From: Neurospora crassa OR74A
Lineage: Eukaryota > Ascomycota > Sordariomycetes > Sordariales > Sordariaceae
DNA length: 64,000 bases
Direction: 5' to 3'
NCBI RefSeq assembly: GCF_000182925.2
Contig: NC_026504.1
Location: 682,001 to 746,000 of the forward strand
Under the pieces are notes generated by a model. That model worked only from the letters and a program-made list of their open reading frames with translations. It did not search any database and had not been told where the DNA came from. The position numbers and the translations under genes were made by a program. Shown in pieces: positions 22,086-32,843 of the stretch. Numbering within the stretch: position 1 is the stretch's first letter; the number at the start of each line of letters is the position of its first letter.

Positions 22086-22579
22086 TCGCGAAAGTTGGCG
22101 CGACAGGTGCCAAGCTTTGGGTCTTGGCTGAGCTTGGCTCTCAACTTGTATGGACCCACACAGGCCATATGGAATCGAGCACAGTCGCTTTATCCGGGTC
22201 GATCCAAACAATCCTGGGAGCTTTATCAGCTTCGACCCTGGTTTGTCAGTCGGGGGAGTCGGGATTCTCTCTGTGACTGCGGGGTAATGGCTCGACTTCC
22301 CTGGTCGGCTGGTCCAGACTGCACACGCTGCCGGCCCATAGTTCAGTCAAGAGGATGCCGGCAACACATCCGAACTGGTCAAGGCGATTGTGGAGGATGA
22401 AGCTGGATGCGACGTGTCTCATTCCATATCCTCTCAGTCCGAGCTGGGCCACTGCTGAATCCGGATGTAACTGCAGTCTTCTCCGTCTGTTGTTCTACAC
22501 TAGTGCTGTAGGGGTAGCAAACCCGAGTTTGCTGCAGGCGTCAAGCAGGGTGGATTCCCATTGGACTGCCCGTCACTCA

Positions 22580-22594
22580 CGGTTACCGTGCCCG
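22580..22594 (+). promoter_or_regulatory. Distal shared element upstream of MT6
   Basis: An exact CGGTTACCGTGCCCG lies 466 bp before the ATG, preceded by GTCACTCA and followed by ACTGGGG. Confidence 0.6.
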
Positions 22595-22854
22595 ACTGGG
22601 GCTCGCAGTCCCCGAGTGTAGCCAAACATCTTGCAACATTGAACGACACGGGCATCCTTATCGTGCAAGAGTTCTTGGTAGTCAGAACAAAACCCGAAGG
22701 CAATCCAGCGATATTACGACTCTCCAGAGACGGGATTCGGGGAAGATAAAAGCGGTATAGCGAGAAGGAGCTATTTGGGGATTCGGTCCTGCAAACTGCA
22801 GCCGGCGAGGATCCATTGGTCTATCACGGTGCATCACAGCGTACTCCTGCGCAC

Positions 22855-22865
22855 ACCACAGTGAA
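22855..22865 (+). promoter_or_regulatory. Proximal shared element upstream of MT6
   Basis: ACCACAGTGAA lies about 181 bp before the ATG and is preceded by CCTGCGCAC, as in MT1. The palindrome is imperfect. Confidence 0.4.
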
Positions 22866-23045
22866 TCGGACGAAAAAGACTGTGTGCAGCGTTGTTCCAA
22901 CACGATGCTCCTCCTCACCTAGGTCTTTAAAGCGCCCTAATGCCCACAAGACAACTTGGACCATCTTCATTGCCCCAACTTCCGCCGATTCTTTCCCTCA
23001 ATATCCTTATCCGCGCTTGCCTTCCTTGTCCTCAAAGCCGCCCTC

Positions 23046-24392
23046 ATGGATTCTAGCAGCAGCCAGAGTCCCAAGGCAGCATCTCCAACACCGGCCACTG
23101 CCCCCGCGCCATTGCTTAGCGCCGAGGCAGCAGCTGCGGTTGGTATTCTCCCTGCATCGCATTGGGCTGATCAACCGGTAAGTTGAACCAACTCGAGGGT
23201 TCATGTCACAGGGAACTCAGCTAACCAAGTCTTCCATCTTTTTGGCAGCTCCCCGAGGAACATGCAGACGATGATACGGCTTCTACGATTGGATCGGTTC
23301 TCTCCAGCACCGCTTCCTTGAGCAGCACCATTCTCCAATACCGTACCCACCATGGCAGAACTTACCATGGCGATATCGGTAATGCCGAGGGCTGGGAGCC
23401 CAACGACGAGCGTCACCTGGAATCCATGGATATTGCGTATGTGCGGGCGTTCATGATCCAGAATCCCGAGTTTGGCGAGACTATATGAATTACAATCATA
23501 GTGCAGACACTAACGGCCTGAAAAAGCCACCATTGCTTCACAGTGTGCTACGGCGGAAAGCTTTTCCTGTCCCCTCTTAACACGAAGAAGGTTCAGAAGG
23601 TAGTCGATATTGGAACGGGCACAGGCTTGTGGGCAATGTAAGTTTCCCCGCAACTGTTACCGGAATGCTAGGTCCCCCGTTGATCTCTGGTAATTTTCAA
23701 CTAACACCATATCTCTTCCATCCAGCGATTTTGCCGATGAATTCCCCCACGTGGAGGTTATTGGTACGGACATCACCCCCATCCAGCCTTCGTGGGTACC
23801 TCCCAACGTCCAGTTCGAACTTGAGGATTGCAACCAGGAATGGACCTGGGCCGACAATACCTTCGATTTTATCAATATACGCATGTTAATTGGTGTCGTT
23901 GAAGACTGGTACGCCCTCTTCCGCCAGGCTTATCGGACCTGCAAGCCAGGCGGCTATGTCGAGAGCTTCGTTTGTTCCTGCCATTTCGTAAGCGACGATG
24001 GGTCTATAAAGCCAGGCACCGCCTTAGACCAATGGGGCAACATTTGGGCTCAGGGCGGCAAGAAATTCGGAAGAACGTTTGATATTTATGAAGAAGATTT
24101 GCAGAGGAAGGGGATGGAAGCGGCTGGCTTTGTCGATATCGACTTCAAGGATATGATGGTCCCGATTGGCGTTTGGCATCCGGATAAGGACGCTGCAGAA
24201 CGCGGACTTTGGTGGAAGATGACGCTTGATATGGATCTTGAAGGATATCTCAATTATGTCTGCCACAGTCTGCTAGGCTGGAAGCCAGAAGAGACCAAAG
24301 CCTTCTGCGCCCATTGTAAGAAGGAGTGGAATGATCCCAACATTCATGGCTACGTCATGGCGCGTATCGTATGGGGCCGGAAGCCAGAGTAA
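23046..24392 (+). CDS. LaeA-like SAM-dependent methyltransferase, copy 6 (MT6)
   Basis: Four exons (23046-23177, 23249-23436, 23527-23637, 23726-24392) give about 365 aa. The last exon is 667 nt, exactly 518 plus 149, so the fourth intron has been lost cleanly at DLEGYLNY. The N-terminal Ser-Pro region is short, followed by ILPASHW. Motif I is [18 protein letters not shown], then [16 protein letters not shown] and FDFINIRML, with CKPGGYVES and terminal GRKPE. The catalytic core looks unaltered. It is the last copy in the + strand array; about 19 kb separate it from MT7. Confidence 0.92.
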
Positions 24393-25641
24393 GAGTGGTG
24401 GTGCTCGCGAGGAAGTTTTGGATGAGAGGGGGGAACCACCGCATGTGCAGCAGGCGCAGGACAGGCAAGGCAGCCCCCCGGGGTGCGTGATGCCATTGTC
24501 GACATGGGAGGCGGCGGGTGTGACCTCGGTCGGGCATGAAAGAGCGGACGATTGAGTTGTTGAGAGTGCTGCTTGTTTGGGGATGTAAAGAAATTTCAGA
24601 TTTACGATTTGACGAAACAGTGACGGATTTGCAGACAGATGTGGCGTTCCAGGATACGAAATGAAACTTGCGATGCTGTGTTTGATGTGATACCTTGAGA
24701 CCAAGTTCTACGAGAGTTATGACGGGGTCACAGGTTGCCAGGGAAGTGGTGTGTTGCCAGGGGTGAGCATCGTGGCTGCTTCGAATGTTTTCTTTGTTTC
24801 GTATGACTGATCTCAAAGCTTTGTTGCTGGAGACGGTGACGTGGATTGTCGATTTCGATTTCAAGCCAAGGTGAGAAGTTTCAGACTCAGCCAGAGGATT
24901 ACGATGATGATGGTGACGATGATGAGTGTCGTGGTGGAACTTATGGACGAGCATTACGATAATGAATGGGTATTGAATGAGCCAAAGGATGAAGTTCACA
25001 TCCTGGCTCACAGCCAGTTGCATCTACATGAGTCGGAAGGATAGATTGTTTGGATTGAGGGGACTAAGGAGGAAAACCAAGTCGTGCGGCAAGCGCACAG
25101 GGTGAGGTGAGGCATGTATCGCCGGTTGCAAAGGAAGGCAAGACCCAGGCTGGTGTGCTCGATATCTAATGGGTTTTCTTCATGAAGGAGCGTGAATTCT
25201 CCAGGACTCTTTCCACTTTTGCGTGAAATGTGAAGGCTATATAGCGGCTACGACATGTCTCAACAATAAGCACTTCTTGCACTTTTTTTTGCATTATTGT
25301 CATGTATGTGTCTTGAACTTTGAACCACTACCTGTCCTATATGTCTATGAGTGGTAGCGCAACTGGCGCGTACATCACCCTCAGAGCCATATAACCATCC
25401 ACTCTGTCTCTTGTATGACGAGCAAGTGAGTACGGCTCTTTTGATTCCCTCTAATATCAGCAAACAATGATCTCCTCCGAACTCCGAACCAAACACCCTA
25501 TCTCATACCATCCATCTGGCACACAAGTAAATTGAACATGAGCCCTAAGGTAGGTATACGCCTCTTTTCTCTCTCTCGAGACGTCAACGATCCATCCTCA
25601 ACAACCGCTAAACCTCAAAGATCCTTCACAACACATTCAGT
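24393..25641. other. No recognised gene
   Basis: A minus-strand open frame of about 222 codons (24355-25023) overlaps the MT6 end and has a His-rich low-complexity segment but no motif; I take it as spurious. The rest contains short frames only. Confidence 0.45.
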
Positions 25642-27996
25642 TCACAACTCCCTCAACATCCCCTCCCTCTCGTCTCCTTCCTGCCCAACCTTCATACACA
25701 ACTCGCGATTATTCTTCAACGCCCACTTCTCATCGACAGGCCACCGCTTTTGTTCCTGCACGATCTCGGCTCCAAACCGCTCAAAGATTTCTGCTTCCGT
25801 CATTTGTACGTCTCCATCTTCATCTTTCTCCTCGTTTTCCTCACCATCGATCTCCATCAAACAAGTATTTCTAGTGTCCCCTCCAGCAGCACCACCAGAA
25901 GCACCACCAGTATCAGTGGCAGCAGCATCACCAGCAGCAAAGTGCGCGACTGCTCTTCCCTCTTTAAAAGGATGTTTACCCCCAAAGTTGGGCGAGGGAC
26001 AATTGGGCGCTGGACAGCAGAGAATGAAATACTTGTCTTGGTTGATGGCAACGTCCTCGGCTGATCGAGCAAAGTGGGATTCGAGCTTGAAGGCCCAGTG
26101 GTGGCCCTTTTTGGCGAGGGAGCGCTTGATTGTTTGGCGCTCACGGGTGGCGGCAGGTTGTTTGGTTACTTTGGTGATGGTGGCTTTGTCGGTGCTGTTG
26201 GTGGTGGGTTTAAGTTTGGGTTTGGGAGATGAAGGGCCGGGAGATGCGGATCTGGAGGGAGAAGTGGTGGTTGCTTTGGCTTTGCCCTTCTTCAGGTCTT
26301 TTTGGGTGGGGATGGTGCCGCGGCCGGAGGTGGATGTGCTGGCGCTGTTGCTGGCGCTGGGTTTGTTGTTGTTGTTGCTACTTTCCGCTGTGATGGAAGA
26401 AGCGGTAGTGGTGACAATGACTTCGTCTTTGTTGTTGACGTCCTCTGTGGTGCTTGGAGTAGGGATGTGAGTGGGTGTGTCAATTGCCTTTCCCTTTCCT
26501 TTGTCCAGTTTGACTATGATCTCTTCGCGCATGTTGTTGTTGATGTTGTTATTGAACTTGCTGTTCAATGCAGGCTCGGTTGAACCTGTGACAGGTGGAC
26601 TACGCCTGGAGAATGGCTTGTTCTCCTTGTTGTCCTTCTTGCTCTTTGTGACTTTGTAACTGTTGCTTGTCACGGAAGAAGCAACTGGAGAGGGAGAGCG
26701 GGCGAGGGCCTTGCCCTTTCCCTTCAGATCTTTCTTGGAGGGGATCCTTCCAGATCCGCTGGCAGTGATGGTTGTCTTGCTGGAAGTGTCGCTGGCCTTT
26801 TCCTTGCCCTTTGAGTCCTTGTTGTGGTTTTCTCCCGTCTTCTCGATGTCCGCAATGTCATGCGTCTCCGGGATGTCATTGGAGGTGACACTGTTAAATC
26901 CAGATCCACTGGCGCTAGCGCTGTCGCTCTCTTCGGTTACGGCAGTGGTAGGGTCGAAGTCGACAACTTCGGCATTGCTTATCGCCTCGTCGGTTCCAAC
27001 AATGGGCTGTTCCTCTGTGTCGTTCGAGGTAGGACCCCCAGAAACACTTGCAGCAGCGACAGCAGCGGAAGTCGAAGACGGACCAGGAGTGGAAGCAGCA
27101 TCAGGAGGGGAAGAGGAGCTGCCCTGAAACTGCAACACGGACAAGTACACGGACTCATCCTCAGAGTCCGACTCTGGCTCAGGCTCGGGCGTGGCGGCGC
27201 GCTGCTCGGGGCGGCTGGGACCAGGAACAGATGAAGCAGCAGCAGCAGCAGGACCACGGGCATACTTGAGCATGGACACAGGCTTGATAAGGGGAAGCCT
27301 GTTAGTCTTCCTGACTGTGTTGGTGATTCTCTGAAGGGTTTTGGCAGAGAAAGGCTCAGGTGAAGGAGAGTTGGACTTGGCTCTGCCTTTTCCCTTGATG
27401 TCCTTCTTGGAGACGATGGACCCCGGGCCGGACTTGCTGTTGCCGCTCAATTTGGTCGGGGTTGTGGTTGTAGTCGTGGAAGTGTCGACGGCCTTTTCTT
27501 TGCCCTTATCCTTCCTGTTGTTGACATCCTCTCCCTGCGAATCACAAAAAGCAGAGGGTGACTCGGCCTCGAACTCAGCAGTGGTATCCTGCTGCTCAGA
27601 GCTCTCGGCGTTGACAGGGACGAAGGGAGCGGCGACTTGGGTTTCGGGCATGACAAGCTCCCTCAGTCTCTTTCTGGGTGCGGGTGTGACGGCAGCTTGG
27701 ACAGCAGCCATCCAAGCCGCATTGGCTGGGGCAACCTCGACTTGAGAAAGAGCTTCTTGCGGCGCAGGCTGGTTGAGCGTGTTCCTGAGGCCCTTAACCC
27801 TCTCGTAGAAGCTCGTCAAAACGCCGAGAGCCTGAGCCGGCGTGGGCATGCCCCCCAGACCAGCAAGCTCCTCCAACTGGGCTTGGTACTCCTGCTTGCA
27901 CTCCCGAATCTTGTGGAGTGCCGACTCCCAGGCTTCCACAACCGCGTCCATCGCCTTTTGGACGGGGTTGCCGATCACACGGTCGTTGTCGCTCAT
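25642..27996 (-). CDS. Large disordered 'KGKGKA' repeat protein with Cys-His C-terminal motif, paralog 1
   Basis: One exon of 784 aa from the ATG at 27996 (MSDNDRVIGNP). In-frame ATGs upstream exist but lie in a probable 5' UTR containing a possible 46-nt intron (28082-28037). Residues about 15-60 form a coiled coil (AWESALHKIRECKQEYQ). Most of the protein is disordered Ser, Thr, Pro and Lys sequence with at least six copies of a basic motif such as KKDLKGKGKA or KLDKGKGKAIDTP, usually followed by SPSP. The C-terminal 150 residues are ordered: IKRSL, HHWAFKLES, then YFILCCPAPNCP and KHPFKEGRAVAHF, then PVDEKWALKNNREL. The Cys-x5-Cys with HPF and a distant His may bind zinc. The family is unknown to me. 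The paralog is at 54339-56704. It may be nuclear, because of the many basic clusters; that is an inference. Confidence 0.85.
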   Translation of the reverse strand: MSDNDRVIGNPVQKAMDAVVEAWESALHKIRECKQEYQAQLEELAGLGGMPTPAQALGVLTSFYERVKGLRNTLNQPAPQEALSQVEVAPANAAWMAAVQAAVTPAPRKRLRELVMPETQVAAPFVPVNAESSEQQDTTAEFEAESPSAFCDSQGEDVNNRKDKGKEKAVDTSTTTTTTPTKLSGNSKSGPGSIVSKKDIKGKGRAKSNSPSPEPFSAKTLQRITNTVRKTNRLPLIKPVSMLKYARGPAAAAASSVPGPSRPEQRAATPEPEPESDSEDESVYLSVLQFQGSSSSPPDAASTPGPSSTSAAVAAASVSGGPTSNDTEEQPIVGTDEAISNAEVVDFDPTTAVTEESDSASASGSGFNSVTSNDIPETHDIADIEKTGENHNKDSKGKEKASDTSSKTTITASGSGRIPSKKDLKGKGKALARSPSPVASSVTSNSYKVTKSKKDNKENKPFSRRSPPVTGSTEPALNSKFNNNINNNMREEIIVKLDKGKGKAIDTPTHIPTPSTTEDVNNKDEVIVTTTASSITAESSNNNNKPSASNSASTSTSGRGTIPTQKDLKKGKAKATTTSPSRSASPGPSSPKPKLKPTTNSTDKATITKVTKQPAATRERQTIKRSLAKKGHHWAFKLESHFARSAEDVAINQDKYFILCCPAPNCPSPNFGGKHPFKEGRAVAHFAAGDAAATDTGGASGGAAGGDTRNTCLMEIDGEENEEKDEDGDVQMTEAEIFERFGAEIVQEQKRWPVDEKWALKNNRELCMKVGQEGDEREGMLREL

Positions 27997-28119
27997 GGTG
28001 AAGTTTTGGTTGGATGTCAATGATACGAGTCTGGTACTGATTAGAATCGAGTTTTCGATCTCGCGAAAGATAGGCGACTTACTTGTTGGGTGAAAGGTTG
28101 ACTCTTTGTCAATGTACAA

Positions 28120-30206
28120 TTGTCAAGGTGGATGGTGTTGTTGTGATGAAAGTTGAAGTTTGTTGCAGTCTGCAATTTGTTGAAAAAGTTGTAAAGTTGA
28201 GTCTTCGAGACGAGTCAAAGATTTGAAATGAAAGATCTTATGCGATTGACAAGTGGATCCTCGTTCGCATTGAGATCGTGAACAACAGAAGTATCCTATT
28301 GTCAACCTTCCTGGTCCGCCTTTTCTGATCTTGAATAGTTCGTCTGTACTCTGTCTGTCTTGAGTGGAACTGAAGGGAGTGGGTACCTACCAACTGTTGC
28401 CCGGTGACCACAAATGGAACCTGAATAAGAATTTCCAATTCATTGCTATTGTGCGATGAGACGAATCGACACTAACGGGACAATCGATACCGTCAAGGGC
28501 TTTTCATCTGATGTCGATATCTCAACACCACAATGCGTCCTGTCTTGGCACTTGCCACCGCTTTCGCCTGCGGTAATGCTATTGTTTTGCTTGTAAGTTT
28601 GAGGCACCCATATACGATACCACGGTCTTTCTTTCAGCAGAGGAGAGACTGCTAGCTAAAGCCTATAATGGGTCCTTTACTTCGTTATTCGATCTTTAAT
28701 TAAGCCTAGTGAGTACTCCAGGTTGTGAAATTGCCTGAATATTAACAGTCCATGATACCACTTTTCGTTCAAGAAATGCCGTTTCAATTTTGGGCCATTC
28801 CTCGTAATAAGCTGGAAGCACCTCGATTAGAGTCTCTTGTTCTTGATCACTTGATCCCGGTGGCTATTCCTCTCAAAGAGAGTCGAGGGAACGGCATATG
28901 GGGTAAATACCGACGAAATAGGTGAAGGTAGCAAGGCGGAAAGATTACCTCTATCCGGTTCGTTGAAGCTTTCGATCTACCAGTGAATGGTAATTCCGGT
29001 GTCGTAAAGTAATCCACAAGTTGCCAACATTTTCTTCCCAATGTGAAACCCTGAGCGCAACACCCTTTTCCCAAGAGGTAGGTACATGTAGTCACGCATC
29101 CATTACTTCAAGAGAAACCGGTAACAACTTCTCCTGAATAATCAGCGACTGCGTAAAATTTCATACACACTCGGCCTTTCACTTGCGTCTTGTCCCCAAG
29201 CTCCAAACCGTTGGAGTAAATTTCGCCGCTAATTCATGATAACGCAACGTCCTGTCTTTGTAACGCGTGAAGGGCCTTGCTCCTCAGTAGACCTCAAGTT
29301 ACTTATCTGAGAACTATTCAGGGCTTGGAGTTTGGTTCATTGGATGTTCATCTGTGATAAAGGTCCTCACAGTAAGTAGACCGAAAATTGAAAGTATTAT
29401 CATCGAGTGTTCTGAGGGCCGTGTTGAGATTCCAAGTGCGTGTAGGTTACATAATGGGATGGTGAGGATAGAAGGAGAGTGTCTCTCCCCAACTACTAGT
29501 CCCTAACTTCATTTGAACCCTGGAGAGTCCGAGGAAACACTCAATCATATCGAATCAGATAATGGGTCTCATCGCGTGTGCCTGGGCGGAGGACACACTT
29601 CCACGGGATTCTTCCAAAGTTCCGAAGCCAAATCTGGGCATTCACATCTTATCTACCGGTCTTTGTGAGTCGCAACGTATAATTCCGGCGTTCCGGGCTG
29701 GAAATTTGGAGCCTGGTTACTTGAAGATTACAGAGAAACAGAGTTTCTTGGTCAATATTTTCGACGGACAATGGAGAGCAACTAGTAAGCTTCCAAGGAG
29801 GGTGACTTGCAGCCTATCGAAGAAACCCCAGGCGTAGACTCATTCCTGCAGTTGTTTAAATCTGCATTTAGAGGAGGGAGCGGTCGTACAGCTGCGGCAA
29901 ATCCACCATTGCTTGCGTGCGTGATGCGGCTCTCAAAGTCCTAGTGGCTGGGCACGACGCCATGCCAACAAGTAGCTACGAGAGCAATTGACATGGGGCT
30001 GTCAATTGACTGTGAAAAGGACGTCTGAGAGGTCGAAATTATGGATTATACAGCACCGAGTTGGCCTATCAGCCAGAACCGTGTCAGGTATCGCTTGTGT
30101 CACCACACTTGTTGCCAGAAAGAGGCGGTGCACATCGGCAATCGTTATCTCCGGGCTTCGCTAGATAGGTGAATGAAATTAACGTTGTGGCCAGCCTTGT
30201 CAACCA
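28120..30206. other. No recognised gene
   Basis: About 2 kb upstream of the KGKGKA gene. One ATG at 28533 starts a hydrophobic signal-peptide-like stretch and is listed separately. No other supported feature was seen. Confidence 0.5.
28533..28592 (+). CDS. Possible first exon of a small secreted protein, or a remnant
   Basis: ATG at 28533 encodes MRPVLALATAFACGNAIVLL, which looks like a signal peptide, and is followed directly by GTAAGTTTG, a good donor site. I could not find a convincing second exon downstream, so this may be a gene remnant or chance. The preceding ACCACA context is good for a fungal start. Confidence 0.25.
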
Positions 30207-32030
30207 CTACTCAAAATCTCTCTCCTCAGCATCCCTCTCCCTCACCAACTCCTCCGCATCAAACACAATCTCCACCATGACTGTATCCTTGCACGGCTCC
30301 CCCTTGGGAGTCTGGAACCTCGTCCGTGCCGACACAATTGTGTTCTCACAGCGATGATAATGCGGACAATCACCCAACAAGGCCTCCTGGTTTGCCATGG
30401 CCAACACCTGTTTGGCATTCGTTCGGTTGTTGTAGAACTCTCGGGTCGGGGAAACTTTGCATGCCCATCCTAGATCTTGAGTTCCCCCAGTATCTGTTGT
30501 AGTTTTTAGGGTCGTGGTGCTTGTGGTCGTGTCGCTGGCTATGCTGCTGGTTGTAGCTACGAAAGCGAGGTATACACCGACGCATTTGGATGGATCGTCG
30601 TCGGAGAGGTTGTCGTTTTTGAACACAACTAGCCCGCTGGATATTTGCATTTCTTCTTCTTTTTGGGAAGAGCCGGAGGAACGGACGTATCGGGAGGTAG
30701 GGATGAAGAAGCTTATGTCGTCGCGGAGGTCCTGCCTCGGCAATGCGGTATGCAGTCGGTACCCAGCCATGCCCCGGGGAAAAGTGATCATGAACCCATA
30801 ATCGGGCTGGGGATAGACTTGAAACCCCTTCATGGCTACATCGATCTCGCGGCCATAGGCAGAGTAGACACGTCCAAAGTAGGAGATGTAGTAGCTCGTT
30901 TCGGAGCGAGGGGTTAGATCGAGGACACCTTCTGCCGCGCCCAGATTTTCGGTGGAGTTCAGTGTATATGGGTCATCGATCTTGCGGCTAATCAGGCTGA
31001 TGGGTATACGGGCGCGCATGAACTGGTTGTCTTTTCCGAAGAGGGGCAGGCAGATCTGAGAGCGCTGCATATTGTTTTCGGTGTCAACTTCAACACAGTT
31101 GAAGACGGCGAGGACCCAGTAAGGCGAAAGGGTTTGTATAAGCGGGGTGGTCATGGCTAGGCCGGCGTTCGTCATGGAGAAGGGTAGGGTGAGATGGCGG
31201 CCATAGTTGGGATGGATGCAGCCCCCTTTGACGAAGGCGGAGGGATGGTGGGCAAAGAGGGTGTTGTCGGAGAGGTCGGTTTCAAAGGCGAGGATGCTGT
31301 GGTCATCGGACACCTTGATGATCTCTTCCTGAAGTCGCATAAAGGCCTTTGGGCCTTCTCCGTACAGCAAGGGCATGTTGATGCCGAAGATGCCAAGCAG
31401 GCAGTAGGCCAGATCTTCCACGCGGGTTGTCTCTCGCTTGGCGGCCCAGGTCATGCGCTGGGCAATGCTGTAGTCGCGCAACCGCTTCTCCTTCTTCAGA
31501 CATGCGGCGTCAATGCCGGTTATGGTAGAGATGAGAACAGCGAGGGCCTTCTTAGCGCCCAGGACCTCCCAGTCCTTTGTGAAGAACTGGACATGCTCGG
31601 GGGCGATGAGCTCTTGTAGGGTCCAACCACGAGTAAACCACCTGCTTTTGCGAAGCGAATCGAAGGTATCGTCATTGCCCTTTGCACCAGACGCAGCAAC
31701 ATCGGAGAGGTAGACGTAGCATATCTTGGCCTTCTCGTACCAAGTATACATGGAATTGATGGCTTCTGATAGCTCGGCCGAACTGGACTTGTCGATACAC
31801 ACCGTGTCCACCCACACATAGTCGAGACCATCCCGGCGAGCCTGCCTGCAAGTTGCGAGAATTTTGTGGAAGCTGGGGCGATGTTTGTGGGTCAATCGGG
31901 TCCATTTGTTGGTCCATTTCTGGAAAGTTGCCTCCTTTGCAACCCATGTGTGCGATAGAATGGCATAATTCGGGATGCTTGTGCCCGTAAAGTACTCGAT
32001 CTCAAGGGTGTGGGCATTGATGAGACGCAT
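30207..32030 (-). CDS. HET-domain protein (heterokaryon incompatibility type)
   Basis: One exon of 607 aa. It opens with MRLINAHTLEIEYF, as most HET proteins do. The HET domain spans about residues 22-170, with the signatures YAILSHTW (22-29), YVWVDTVCIDK (71-81) and RWFTRGWTLQELIAP (130-144). The remaining C-terminal part (GIFGINMPLLYGEGPKAFMRLQEEI, then a divergent region) matches the extended HET layout without NACHT or WD40 repeats. A Thr-rich stretch lies near residue 500. HET proteins trigger growth arrest or cell death when incompatible hyphae fuse, usually with a partner; no partner such as a NLR is visible nearby. The gene is intact. Confidence 0.93.
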   Translation of the reverse strand: MRLINAHTLEIEYFTGTSIPNYAILSHTWVAKEATFQKWTNKWTRLTHKHRPSFHKILATCRQARRDGLDYVWVDTVCIDKSSSAELSEAINSMYTWYEKAKICYVYLSDVAASGAKGNDDTFDSLRKSRWFTRGWTLQELIAPEHVQFFTKDWEVLGAKKALAVLISTITGIDAACLKKEKRLRDYSIAQRMTWAAKRETTRVEDLAYCLLGIFGINMPLLYGEGPKAFMRLQEEIIKVSDDHSILAFETDLSDNTLFAHHPSAFVKGGCIHPNYGRHLTLPFSMTNAGLAMTTPLIQTLSPYWVLAVFNCVEVDTENNMQRSQICLPLFGKDNQFMRARIPISLISRKIDDPYTLNSTENLGAAEGVLDLTPRSETSYYISYFGRVYSAYGREIDVAMKGFQVYPQPDYGFMITFPRGMAGYRLHTALPRQDLRDDISFFIPTSRYVRSSGSSQKEEEMQISSGLVVFKNDNLSDDDPSKCVGVYLAFVATTSSIASDTTTSTTTLKTTTDTGGTQDLGWACKVSPTREFYNNRTNAKQVLAMANQEALLGDCPHYHRCENTIVSARTRFQTPKGEPCKDTVMVEIVFDAEELVRERDAEERDFE

Positions 32031-32393
32031 TGTTGGGAGAGAGAGCTCTGACTACCTCGAGGTGTCTCATGGCCTGGTTTTTGAGGAGGCGGCGGCTAGT
32101 TTGGCGTTTCCGGTAACCGAGTCGAACTGTCAAAGGCGCATTTACGATGTGGTCTAGTCGAGGATTGAGTTGCAATTTGATGCATTGGGACAGTCTGGAG
32201 ACGATGGGAGAGACGGGGTGTCAGCTCGGTGATGGGCCAATTTTGATTTGGCATCGTGGCAGTGTTCTGCTCAGCCTGGCTGGGATGGGGTTGGCAGTGA
32301 GTTCACCGAGGATTCGACATTATCATCTCCTGCAAACAGAGAACAGGCAACTATCAGACAATATCACTTCCTGGTGGACAATGACAACGAAGA

Positions 32394-32843
32394 TCAGAAG
32401 TCCTCCAACTTGTAGACGGCATACGATGGCTCCTCGTAGGGGTGTGCTCTGTTAGGGTTGCTGTTAGCTGATGCCCACTGGCAAATGACCATGATAGCGG
32501 TTATTGTTAGTGCCTCCCACTGGCTATTGTAAACCAGTGGAACTTGCCTTTTGAGAGCCTCGACAGCTTTCCTGGCCGTCTCCTCGCTATCACACAACAT
32601 CTCGACTCGGAGCTCTTCAATCTTTTCCAGGACGCCAACCGCGCCGGTGTGAGGGTTGGCGGCGCCGACGGGCCGGAATTGGCCGGTGCCGGTGGCAGTC
32701 CAGCAGCATTCGCTGTAGTTGGGATAGCGGCCGGCGCCAGCAGCGAAGACGGCCTGCTTGACCGTGTCCACAAACTGCGGCTCGGCGTGGAAGACGAGGG
32801 TGTATCTTGCGGGACGGGAAGCACGAGAGACAAGGGCGCCCAT
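32394..32843 (-). CDS. NIF3/DUF34-type PII-like domain protein with a GC-AG intron
   Basis: Two exons (32843-32548, 32448-32394) give 116 aa. The intron of 99 nt (32547-32449) starts with GCAAGT after AAAAG and ends in CTAACAG. This is a GC-AG intron, and it restores the family ending KRAHPYEEPSYAVYKLEDF. Without splicing the frame reads through a non-conserved insert. The N-terminal part YTLVFHAEPQFVDTVKQAVFAAGAGRYPNYSECCW is typical of the ferredoxin-like domain inserted in NIF3-like proteins and also found alone. The role is unknown; DUF34/NIF3 proteins are linked to metal binding and GTP-cyclohydrolase-like activity, but this is only the accessory domain. An in-frame ATG 90 bp upstream would add an unconserved extension. 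Confidence 0.82.
   Translation of the reverse strand: MGALVSRASRPARYTLVFHAEPQFVDTVKQAVFAAGAGRYPNYSECCWTATGTGQFRPVGAANPHTGAVGVLEKIEELRVEMLCDSEETARKAVEALKRQVPLVYNSQWEALTITAIMVICQWASANSNPNRAHPYEEPSYAVYKLEDF

Larger units (their letters stand above)
20971..22579. other. No recognised gene between MT5 and MT6
   Basis: No coding region is supported. The stretch holds a second copy of a GC-rich dispersed block (about 21170-21240), an interstitial telomere-like tract (21868-21925) and a GTAACCTTGGT-type repeat (22030-22085). Open frames here are short and lack motifs. Confidence 0.5.

Noticed and set aside
24355-25023. 222-codon minus-strand frame overlapping the MT6 end
   Set aside because: It starts outside any promoter-like context, has a His-rich low-complexity segment and runs antisense into a well-supported gene.
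25532-26470. 312-codon plus-strand open frame
   Set aside because: It is antisense to the KGKGKA paralog 1, whose low-complexity codons keep several frames open.
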